A stretch of 64,000 bases of DNA from Rhabdornis inornatus (lineage: Eukaryota; Chordata; Aves; Passeriformes; Rhabdornithidae), in NCBI GenBank assembly GCA_013397075.1, contig VWZS01002579.1, forward strand, positions 124,001 through 188,000, written 5' to 3'. A program made the translations under genes and the position numbers. The notes under the pieces were generated by a model. That model saw only the letters and a program-made list of their open reading frames with translations. It searched no databases and was not told the origin of the DNA. The first letter of the stretch is position 1. Each line of letters begins with the position of its first letter. Positions 25,073 through 37,000 of the stretch are shown piece after piece.

Positions 25073-28000
25073 GTAGGCGGGCGGGCCGGGGCTGCCGCGG
25101 CTGCTGGGGCGGCTCCTCCTCCTCCTTCTTCTCGTCCTCCTCCTCCTCCTCCTCTCCCCGCTCGCAGGGCAGCCGGGGCCGGGAGCGGGGGCTGGAGGTG
25201 CGGGATGTGAGAGCGAGGCCTGAGCCCGTTCTCCACCGCGGGTGTGCCCGGGGATGGTGCCCTGTATCCAAGGATGGTACCCTGTATGCGGGGATGGTAC
25301 CCTGTATCCGGGGATAGTACCCTGTATCCAAGGATGGTACCCTGTGTCCAAGGATGGTACCGTGTATGCGGGGATGGAGCCCTGGGGATGGAGCCCTGTG
25401 TCCTAGGATGGTAGGTACCCTGTGTCCGGGGATGGAACCCTGGGGCCGGGCATGGTGCAGTGTCCTGTATGCAAGGATGGTACCCTGTATCCCGGGATGG
25501 AGATTTGGGGCCAGGGTGGTGTCCTGTATCCAGAGATTATGTCCTATATCCCGGGATGGTGTCCAAGGATGGAGTCCTGGAGTCAGGGTGGTGTCGTCCA
25601 TCCAGAGATCATGTCCTGTATCCGGGGATGGTGTCCTGTATCCGGGGATGGTGTGCGGTATCCGGGGATGGTGTCCTGTATCCGGGGATGGTGCCCCGTG
25701 TCCAGGTGCGGTGCTCTGCGCCCAGCAGCCCCCGCAGCTCTGCAGAGCTGAGAGCCTGTCCCGGGCACGGGGGGGGTTCGGGACGCTGTGGGGGACCCAG
25801 GGAGGGTGGGGACACGCCCAGCGCTGCCCCGGTGACCCCGCCTGGGTGGTCCCGAACCGCTGGAGTGTGACGATGCTGCTCCGGGAAGGGAAATCTCGCT
25901 CAGCAGCAAAGATGTCGAACGGGGAGGGTCTGTGGCATCAGTGCGAATGTCTGCTGTGGTGCACGGGTCTGGTGCCTGCTGCTCAGCCTTCCCTCCGTGC
26001 TGCACTCCCGAGGCGGCTGCCCAGATCGCTCTGGGAGAACATGTGCTCCAAGTACGTTCTTGCTGCACTGTCTGAATCGCCAGAAAGGTCTCCTGTTTGC
26101 AGTACAAGTGAATGTTTTGTCCAGTAAATGCATCCTTTGGCTGTTGCCCTCCGTTTGGGTGTCTGCTTGTAATGCCATATTTCTTGATTTTCTGTCCTCT
26201 CTGTTTCCAAGCAAAAATATTTAAAGAGAATTACTATGAATGTAGTGCTGCCTGCAAAGGGATAGACAATATGGGAGCTTTGTACCCGCCTGATAAAATC
26301 AGATTAACTCTTTTGTAAGTGCATTCTTGAGTGACTTTTTTCCTGACAATGAGATGATCTCTTTCTAGGAAATCCAAAGTCCGCTGGAGATAACAGATGT
26401 CAGCTCTGTAAATGCCACAATGTTTCAGTATTGTAGGTTTCTGACTTACTTCATTGTTTGTTGTGTGAATGGCTAATGCCTTTCAATTTCCTGGTGTTCT
26501 GCTTCAAGCATGCACATTTCAATAATGTAGCATCTACCATGTTTTTATCATTTCTCAAGCAGTTTCAAGCATTTCTCTTTACATTTTTTGATATATTATT
26601 ACTAACTATGCTCTTAAAGACTGGCAAGAACTTGATAGATAATGCATTAGATAAGGGAAAATATATAGATGGATGGCCTCAAAATACTAGGATTAGGAGT
26701 AGACAGCTACATTTAAATTGTTCTTTTAAACTGTCCTCTTCGAGGTTTATAGCATGCAGCACCAACACTATTAAATTCTTTATGGTTTAAGATTTCAGTT
26801 TTGAGAATCTGAAGCTACCTTCTAGCTAGGATTGCACCCCAGTTTCGCAATGGCATCTTGTTAAATATCCTCAGCCAATCTCAGCCAGCCACAATATCAT
26901 TAATAGCTGGCAATAGCTTTGTTTTGATGGCTAGACAAGTGGCTGTGGAAAGCCAGCTTGCACAATCATATTTCATTTGCTGTTTTGTGCTTATAGCAAC
27001 ATAGTATGAGATCTTTTGGGGCCTCAGTGACAGGGAGCTGCCCACTTAGAAAATGGACATGCTACAAGAGGATTTACTGGCAGCCACTGGGAGAAGGAAA
27101 AGATGGGTGAGAAATGGGGCACCAAAACTAAAGGTGCAGTATTGTGTGGATGAGCTGGAGGAGCAGCCTTGAGACCAAAATAAGACTTTATTTGCCAGGA
27201 AAGAGAATGCTTGCATGGTGAGTAATCTGATGTCCTTGGTGAGGGAATGGGCTCTGGGCAATAATAGCATCTTCAAGCTCCACCTTCTTGTAGCCCAAAG
27301 CCTACCAAGACCCTTGGAAACTTGTTTTGTCAACTGATCCTCTGTGGCTTACAGCTGATTTAGGGCTTCAGAGGGGCTGCTGGCTAGGGACAGGCATGGC
27401 AGCAGAAACTGGGCTTCCCTAGGATGGTTCCCACTGATTCAGCCAAGGTCATGCAGAAAGTCTACAGCAAAGCCAGGAATTAAATCCAGAAGCCCATTAT
27501 CCTAACCACAACTTCATCTTTCTCTTTCTCAATACTGTTGACAAAGATTTTTCTGTTTACTGGACCAAATCCTAATTAATGCTTTAATGAAAAAATGTAG
27601 GTTCACAAAACAGATTTTGTGCACAAAATGTAATTATTTGGGGTGAAATGGTTCTACTTGTTCTGGTAATATTTAGAGGTAGAACATGGCTGGGACCACT
27701 TACCTAGTTTCTGTGAATAAATTGTGTTTGAACAATACTTCAAGAAAGAAAAATGCACCAATGTCGAATAGGTCCAACAGAAAACTTTTTTCTTGTTCCT
27801 AAGGAAATCAGCTTTGTGCAGTGTAGCAGCAGCTCTCCATCTGCTCAAACTGTGGAAAATACCCAAACAAGTCTGTGTGCTGGATGTGTGAGAGGCCAGA
27901 GCCTGTGGCTACAAGCAGAAGGATCCAGCAGTAGCTGTTGACCATATGGTGGCTTCTCTGGCAAAGAAAATCCACAAGTGGCTCATAGGGCCAGGACTGC

Positions 28001-31000
28001 TTCAGCTGTCCCAGGAACAGACAATGCAGCTCCAAACATGTGAAATGGAGGTGGTGCTTGGAAACAGTTACAGTTATTGGTAAATTGGGAGTGACCCAGG
28101 AAGAAGCTGTTTCAATAGTGGTAGAAAATCAAATGTACCAGTGGCCTTACTGGCAGTAATGTAATCAGCCTAATGGAAAGTGACTCTGCTTTAATGTGAT
28201 TTCCACTGACTGATGGCTGAATAATGATATCTCTTATATCTTTAATTATTCTTAACACCTGTGCCCAACCAATGGTAACAGCTTTTGGGAGCTTCTGGAC
28301 TATGAGAAACTTTATGCCTAAAACCCAGAGACTCAGATACATGAATGTTTGTCTATGTTTGTACATATGGGAGTACTGTAATTATAGAAAACCTTTTTCT
28401 ATCATTATGAATAATTTAAAATCAGGTGTGCTACTGAAGAAATGAAGTCAAAAGTTTCATCTTCCACATAACTTTGTAGTGTGGAGTGGGCAGGCTTTGT
28501 AGTGTAGAGTTGGACACACAGATTTGCAGGAGAAAATGTAAACCAGAATGCCATTGTCTATAGTATTAAATAACTGGAGGTCACACCACAGATAAGATAC
28601 AGATGCACTGTTTATAGGGAGCACTGTGCCTCTGTCACAACTTGCAATGAACTCCCTCTCATGCTGTGGATTTCCTGTACGCTCCTTGAAAATTAAAATT
28701 CTCATCTGTGAAATTAAGCTTCAGAATTAATGGAGAAGCAATTTTTTTCGTGGTATTCCCTCAGTCACCATGCTAAGAGCCAGGTCAGCTGTTTGTAATA
28801 TCAGTGATTTCAGTGGAATTAAATCAGTCCCTAAAGTGTAGTGTTTAGTTCAGGTTCACTGAGTGCTTTATTGTGTCTTACACTGTCACCCTGACTGGAT
28901 GTGATCTGGCCATGTGCTTACTCAGAAGTGGTGCACAGCAGCTCCCTTGATACCACCATGTGTGTGTTCAAAATGAATGTGTACTTTGCATTCTTGGGTC
29001 AAAACCCACAAGTTAATGCCTTTTGCAAAACTGGTAATTTGAGAAAGTGAGCTGTTTGCATTAATAATGAAGATCTCTCTCCCATGGTGATTATTTTGCC
29101 AAATAATCTTTTGGAGTTCTGTGTGAAAAATTGTGAATTGTTCAGCAAATATCAGCTTCAAGTCCAACCAGTTCATGAGAATTTGCATTTGGTACCAGAC
29201 AATGGGTTGAAAGAGGAAATGTTGCCTATGGCCTTACCTGTCTGGGGGTGTCTTTCTATAGATTCTCAATTTCCCTTGTAGCACTGGATTTTTGCAACTA
29301 CCCTTTGGCTGTTAGGGATATTATGTCTCTAGACCTTTTCCTTAATGATGTGCCAGCAGTGAGTTTGTGGGTCACTCTGAGGACAGCTTTCATGTGTGTA
29401 TATTTACTGAGTTCTCCTCATTGGAATTCTTTCACACTCACCTTTGGTGTTATGTGAAATGAACCAGAGAAAGTCAGTTTGAGTTGTCCATTTTGTAATT
29501 TGTTTGACAGGTTCTGTGTGCACAGGTCATGCCTCTGGCAGTGCATTGCATGCACAGGGGATTCTCTGTTCTCCTCCTGTTCTGTGTGCCTCTCCCACTG
29601 TGTGCACACCTCTTTTATCCTCCTATTTCTAGCACTCCTGAATCCAACACTTCCTCTTGCTGGGTCACCAGGATGTGCCAGTCCCTTTCCTGGCTGATGG
29701 AGGAGCTCTATCCTTCCTCTCTCTTACAGTCTCTCTGCATTCTTCCATGGCCCATTTCCATCCCATAATCCCCGTTATGTTCTTCCCATGAGGGGACTCT
29801 GGGGTTTTCTTCTGCTATGGGGAAAGAGTTATTTGATGCATTGACCATTACAGCTATGACAGGGACAACTGTTTAACTGTGGGATGCAGAGGGTACAATA
29901 TAAACAGGAATTTTCCTCTTTGTCTGATTCCCCAGTAAAAGTAATAGACTTCAGCTCATCAACATCTAAAATATTCCTTGATTAGACTTGGCACACAAAA
30001 GTTGCTACACTTAAGGAAAAGAGAGGCTTGAACCACTGGAGATGTAGACATATGTGCTTTTTGTTTGGCTATGAAGCTGGTTTAAGGATTTCTTCTCTTT
30101 GGCCTCTTGTTTCTTCCCCTTCCAATGAGCATTAGCTGTCTGTGGGACCGTGTTATAAAACAGATTGGCAAAATCTTGATTAAAGAAATACATTAAAAAG
30201 AAAATGCACCCAGTAAGTATGCCAAAATCTTCCTTTGTTTATCTTGTTCAACCCTACTTTTCATGTTTTCCACAGACTGTAAAAATCCCCTGGCAATGAG
30301 GTTATATTTACAGGTGAGATTGGTATTACTGTACTTCACAGTAACAGTCTCATTATTCAATATACAGAGTATTATTGCTTGACTAAATTCATGTGGCTGC
30401 AGCTACCCAGATGTGCCCAGGTCGAACACTGCTGACAGTCAGTCCTGATTTGCACAATCATAACTGAGAGGAGAATCAGGCTGAAAGGTTGCCCAAGGAT
30501 GTTCCTGAGCTGTGGGAGACTGGGCTGGGAGCTGTCAGAGGGACATGTGGCAGCTGCAGTGGATTGCAGAGGTTTCCCTCCTAATGGCAGGTCTGAGTGG
30601 CCTTTGTACCAAAGGCTCCTCAGGGGACACAAGCATCCATGTGTGTTAAATTAGTTGACTTGCCTTAATTTCCAATGTTCTCATATGGAACTTCTCCCAG
30701 CAGTTTTGTTGGCATTGTTTTGAAACAACAGCTCTGCAGTTGCAAAAGAGCCAGATTCTGCTGTGCTGGATTTATAGTGCTACAACCTCTGCAGAATTTT
30801 GTTGCCTTGGGCTTGGACCATTTTCATTTAAAGAATTAATGCAAATGTTACTGGCTCAGAGGCATGCCTTGAGAAATCATGAGGCTGGCTTAAAAATCAA
30901 ATTTTTACACAAAATACATTTGGGGTTCTTTTCCTTTCACCTCTCACTTTTTAAGCAATATTACGCTCTGTGACATGGAATGATGAGAATCCTCTGTTAG

Positions 31001-34000
31001 TTTCAGGAATCTGGAATCTTTAAAATCAGAATAGAGCATGTGAACTTTTTCTCTCTGACAATAACATCACAGCTATTTGGTTTCTTTAAGCAATGTATAA
31101 AGCTCAGATATTGTTCTGTTTTAATGACAGATGAATGTGAATCAATTCCCATACCAGCTGGCCAGACTGAATGGAATTCTTTTTCAAACAGGAAGGGAAC
31201 AGCAAACTGCATTGTATGATAGAGATATGCTGTGTGAGCTGTCTCTTTAGGGACTGATGGACAGGGTCTGTATTTGAATCTGATTTTATGCTCTTGGTGA
31301 ATGAAATCATGTTCCTTCCACCACTGAGAAGAGTAAATACTCCACAGCTTAAGCTCACTCCATCAAGGACCATTCAGGTGCACAAAGTGACTCCTGTAGA
31401 TTAATATTTCTGGGGGTTAGAGCCACTGGGTTCCTGTGCTTTGAAAATCCTTCTGAAATGGGTCTATCTTTTTATTTATATATAGCTCAAAATACCTTCA
31501 GGTATTGACTCACTCTTAAATGCTGCTAGGCAAAGAAATTATAAATAAAACTACCAAAAAATAAGTAATTGAAGACAATGTTTGCTGCTGATGCATTTGA
31601 TTTGATTTCAATGTGAGTAGAATTGAATAGGTCCTTGTATGCCTCAAACTTGAAATAAAAGCAGAGGAAAAAATATCTGTGGTTAAGGGAAACTTCTTTT
31701 ATTATCTAGATAGCAGTGTCTCTCTTGTGACCCTTTTATGAAACCAGTGAAGAGATGTTACTAGAGGTAGAACAAATGGTTCAGAAGATGAAGAATTCTC
31801 TGGTTATCTAATAGGTTTTGCTGGGTCTTTTGCAAATGTAGCATAATTGCTTCCCTGCTGTTAAGTAGTGCAAAACTCAACTTGGTTTTTCTTTTTGTAA
31901 ACAGGCATAGGGGAAAAAAAAGATAAAAGGTTTTACCCTGGGTAAAAAGTGTATTCTGAACATGTGACATCATTATTGACTGTATTAAATGATAATGACC
32001 TCAAAGACTAAAGAATAGAAAATTATGTAGATCAGCCAAACCCACCAGCCAGTCGTTCTCATTTCATGTTAATGTTAATTTGTCACAGTGAAGATTTTAA
32101 TGAAAGGAAGCAAAATGCTTAATTTTTTAAATTCTTATTTTGCAGTCTTATTAAATGAAGGCTTTTCTCTTGTTGGGTACCTTAGGGACTCATACACCCC
32201 ATGCTGAGGGGAAGGAGCCTGTTTTGTCCCAAAAATGCTGCTTTAGAAGCAATGCAAGCTTTGGGACACTGGGCATGCAATGTGACTTTGTGGCTGCAGA
32301 TGCTGTGACCTGGGATAAATCATATAATCTTTTTGTCTATATTTTCCACTGGGTATGTTTCTTCTCTGCCAGAATGTTTCATACATAATGGAAAGTAAGC
32401 AGTTCTCATGGGCAAACAGATATCACCTACCACACATATTTTTGTAGAGAAACTAGAAAATTTCAGGTCTGAAATGGAATTAAGCATTTCCTTTCATCCT
32501 TTTGCTTGAGCCACAGCAGAAGAGCCCGACCCCATCCCCCCCAGCTGTCCCCTCCTGTCAGGGAGTTGTGCAGAGCCAGAAGGTTCCCCCTGAGCCTCCT
32601 TTTCTCCAGGCTGAGCCCCTTTCCCAGCTCCCTCAGCCCCTCCTGCTGCTCCAGCCCCTTCCCCAGCTCCGTTCCCTTCCCTGGACACGCTCCAGCCCCT
32701 CAGTGTCTTTCTTGTGCTGAGGTTCCCAGCAGTGCCCCAGGATGTGAGGTGTGGCCCCAGCAGTGCCAGCACAGGGGACAGTCCCTGCCCTGGCCCTGCT
32801 GCCACCCCATGGCTGGCACAGCCCAGGGGCCATTGGCCTCTTGGCCACCTGTTGATGCAAGGCAATGAGAAACACAGATTAACCATGCAGCTCAAAGCCT
32901 GTTTACTGCTGGCCAGGGTTGCCACAGTAGCACAGAACAGCTGTAGGCATTGCTGAGGCTGGATTGCTCTCTACATGCAGAGCTGAAATGCACATTAGTA
33001 ATGATAAATGTCAGTGCTGCTATGGGATCACCAGTGCTTTCAGTCAGAAAAAGTGTCTTCTCTTAAACCATTCTGCTGCAGCACTGTAAACTTTTTGCCT
33101 GACATGTTACTGATACCTCGTAACAGCATTAAAATGATAGATTAACAAAGTAGGTCTTTATTGGAAGCTTCCAGGTACCCCCATTGTTACAGGCACACCC
33201 AGCATCAGATTTCTATAATTTTTATACGTTTCACAAGTGATCCTATCTAACAAATATTGTCCAATTAGAAGAGCAGTAGATTAGGTAATTTTCCTCCAGG
33301 TTCTCCCCTGTTAGAGCTGGTCCAGGGGCTTCTTTGCCCCATTTCTTGTTGCGTCTTCTCAGATTCTGGTTGGAAAACAAAATGTCCCTGAAGGTTCTCT
33401 TCTTGTAAACCAGTCTTTCAGGAATGTTTTAGAAGATTAGCTTATTACTCCAAAATCTAAAAGAAAGGGTAGGAAAAATACTAGGAGCTATATAACCATA
33501 TATTATCAGCCCACAAAGCTATGAATATTTGAAAAATGTATAAAAAGCTAAAATCTTTAGGCATCAAACCCATGGTGATATCGATTGGCTGATCCCTTTT
33601 TGTACTCCCAAACAGATCTCTTTCCATTTCTGATTCTGAAAAGCAGCAATGGAAAGGGCTGTAGCTGGCTTAAAACTGCAGTCCAGCTAAATGAGGAGGG
33701 ACACAGGTACCTTGAGAAGAATGGTTTTGCTTAGTGCAGCTATAATTGGAGTGGGATTCTGTGTGGGACAAAATGCTTTACTCCCTGACCTTAGACAAGC
33801 AATAGCTGACTGGACAGGTTGTGTTTTTTTTAATGTATAAGCTGTACCTGGAGCTGTTTCACATTATATTATTGGTGTGCTGTGCTCTTGAAACTTGACC
33901 GCCTGAAGTGTGCAAATGCACATTTAATGTGGAGGCAGGTTTTGCCCAACCATTTTCCTGGAAGGGGTTGAATCTGAGGCAGAGAATTGCATTTTGAGTA

Positions 34001-37000
34001 GTGACAGACATCTTCTGACATTACTATATGGGGAGAGGAGTATGTTCACAGCCAAGGGTATGACCTCAACACCAGTGCCTAATAGAGGTGCCCTGTTGTT
34101 TCCTGATTTCTGATCCTATCTCAGTCAGCAGAGCTCGCTGTGGAGCTCTGCATTTACCCACAGACCATATTATGACTTTAGAGCAGAACACAGAGTGATA
34201 GAGTTGTCCTGGAAATCAATGGAGCTAAGGGTAACCATGCAGTTCTTTTTGATGTAATGATGTCCTTGAGCATGATTTTAAGACCCAATGACTTGTCATC
34301 CCAGCAAAGATCTTTCCTGCATTGTTGTCCTTGGTACAGTGTGTGAAAACGAAGGAAAATTAGGCACAGTGGGAAGACTTTCAGCTGGGGATTGTGAGCT
34401 CCTGCTGGGGTAATGTATTATGCAATTTAGGCATGTTTTTTGATATGGGCTCTAAAAAGATGGGAGAATGGAACTGCCAGAGGATGCAGAAGGGCAGCCT
34501 ATAGCTGAGGTAACAATTTAATGTGCTCGGGTTGGCTTTAGACCTGGTCAGCCTTGAACAGGTGTGGGAAGGGTGGAAAGAAATGTCATTCTGTCAGAGC
34601 AAGCAGGCTTTTCTGTTTTTAATATGTTCCTGCACATCGTATGTTACATTTTTTTGTTTTAGCCTGATGGACGTTGTGCTCTCTTTTACCATGGCAGTGT
34701 TTGGTTGGTGAGTAGAAACTGGGAGCAAAATTAACCTAAGGATATGGGCAGATATCTGCTTTTAAAGGTGTCTGGGTTGTGTTAGTGCCCTTAGCCTGCT
34801 GTTCCTCATTCCTGGCAGAGAAACAACCCACAGAGTATTTTGGGTGGATGCATTCTGGTTTGTCTCAAGCAAAATTTGCTCCATGAGTTGATGCCAAAAG
34901 TAGAAACTCCTTCAGCTAATTTGGCCAATGTAATTTTAAATGGATTGGAGCAGTTTGTGTGAAGTTACTGTGTTAGCGATGACACCTGGTGTAGGACAGG
35001 ATGAGCATCCACAGATATGGACAGTCCAGCTAAAGCTTCAAGAGAAAACAATTAAAGTAAAACAATTTTCCCTTTGAATATCAGATACCAAGAGATGTCT
35101 GTAACCAACCAATAGCTGCTGCCTGTGAAGGACCTGTGACAAAATCCAAGACACCTCTTGGATATGGTGAAGCCACGGATGTTGGGAGAAGCTTGAAGAC
35201 ACAAATCATGACTCTTCCATCAGAAGGCAAATGAAAGCAAACTTGTGGCCTGTTGATGTTTTTAACAGTAGATCTGTGGACCTGACTCGTGGTTCTTAGA
35301 GCTGTTAGGGTAATACTCACCCAGCCCTTCCTGCAGGGCATGTGAGCATGTTGTGGGTTATTAACAAGGGCAGAAAAGAAAGGCTTTTTGCCCCAGCTCT
35401 CCTCAGCAAGAGACCTCTGCCAGCAAGTGACAGATGAATCTCTCTTCTTCAATCGATCTCTGTGGCTGTGGGTTTGGCTGTGCCACAAATCTCCCAGAGA
35501 ACAGGTCCTGGTGTGTTTTATTTACTAGTGTTGCTGCAGTTTTAGGTCCCAGCCTGCTCCAAAGGAGGTGTTTTTCTCCCAGCTGGTGTTTGGTGTGGGC
35601 AGTAGTGGCTGCCTGCTTCTCTGTGTCTGAGTGGGGCTGCCCCAGCTGTCAGTGCCAGGTCCCAGACACTCCGTGGTCCATGTGCACTTCTCATCCTGCC
35701 CTCTATTGAGTAGTTAGTGTGCTAATGTAAGGGAGAATCACCACTCAGGCCACTTAAAAAAAATATAGTACTAATGCATTAGCCAAAAATAGCCCTGCTT
35801 TGTAACCAGTTCATTAAAGAGGATACTGTATTGGACATAATAGCAATAATTCTGTGGATAATATATGTGTGTAAACAGTTCAGTGACAGCATTTTTACCA
35901 AACAGAGAGTAAGTTTTCCTCCTAAATAGAATAAGGTTTTCACAGCGTGCTGTTTATAGCCTCTGGCAAAACATACGCAAAACACAACTCAGAATTAATG
36001 GACCCATGTCTGCAGAATTTAGTCTGTTGGTTTTGGTTTAAAAGCTGGTAGCTGGAAGCAGAAAAATAAAATAAATGGGTTAGGAAGTCTAAAAATCTAA
36101 GACTGTGCTTACTCAATGTTGCTGGAAATTGTGTATTTAACACTTCTTTTAAATCCAATCTTAAGTTGTCTCTTTAGTTTCAGAAGTCTGGATTCAGGTT
36201 CCTTGTGTCCCACAGACTCCCTTGACAGGTCACTATTGACTATGTGGCATTTAGGCCATGTAGGAGGGGTGTTAGTCTTCGAGGACTCAGTCCTTTCTGA
36301 AAATTTGGCCCTCTAATAAATATTTAATTGGTCAGTGAAAAAAAAAATAGTGTGGCAATACAACATCACAATTTCAGTCTTTATTCTGAATTCCCAGTCT
36401 CATTTAGGAATACAGAAGAATTGGAAAATATGGTATCAAGGTGTACACATTATTTTTATTTTTATTTTTATTTTAAAAACCCTAGTTGTTAATGAAAACT
36501 TCTATTTTTATTTCAGGTGGAATTTGAATGTGTAGGAGAAGTTCAGCATACAGACCTCAAGAAGAGATACTTTGATGTTTCAGAAATGTCTTTTTTTTCT
36601 TCTAGTGGAAAAATCTAATTTTCCCTCCAGTAGTGTAGAGTGAGGATGAATCTGTCATACTGACCTGCAGATTTACATTGAAATTAGCCAAGGGGGAATG
36701 AGCTTGCAGGCAATCAGAACAATGGTGTGAGGCTCTGCTGTACAGTAATTGCAGATCAGTCTGGCAGCTTTAGCAGCCCTCACTTTTAACAAGCACTTGC
36801 ATCTACCAATGCTACAAAAAAGTTATGAGTCATAATGGATCTGCTGCATTGGATTAGCCAAAATTTGGTCAAGCACTGGCAGATCAAACAAAGTACAGCT
36901 AATTGGGATTGCTAGATCACTGGCATTAGTATTTATTTTAATTTTCCATGTGGTTTCCATACAAGGAGCAAATAAAGGGAATATAGCAAAGGCATTTGCA

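Larger units (their letters stand above)
24862..25250 (+). promoter_or_regulatory. CpG-rich 5' end of SULT4A1
   Basis: GC- and CpG-dense sequence covering the visible 5' UTR (24862-24903), exon 1 and the start of intron 1. It contains a pyrimidine-only CTC/CTT tract at about 25112-25156, about 40 bp past the exon 1 donor. It is the downstream half of a CpG island whose upstream half is lost in the gap. Confidence 0.6.

Noticed and set aside
24227..25317. Frames of 243-300 codons spanning the N run
   Set aside because: They bridge unknown bases. Only the part from 24904 to 25072 is real SULT4A1 coding sequence.
25059..25870. Several 100-257-codon frames on both strands with a 20-residue repeat
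   Set aside because: Produced by the 20-bp minisatellite, which is open in all three frames on both strands.
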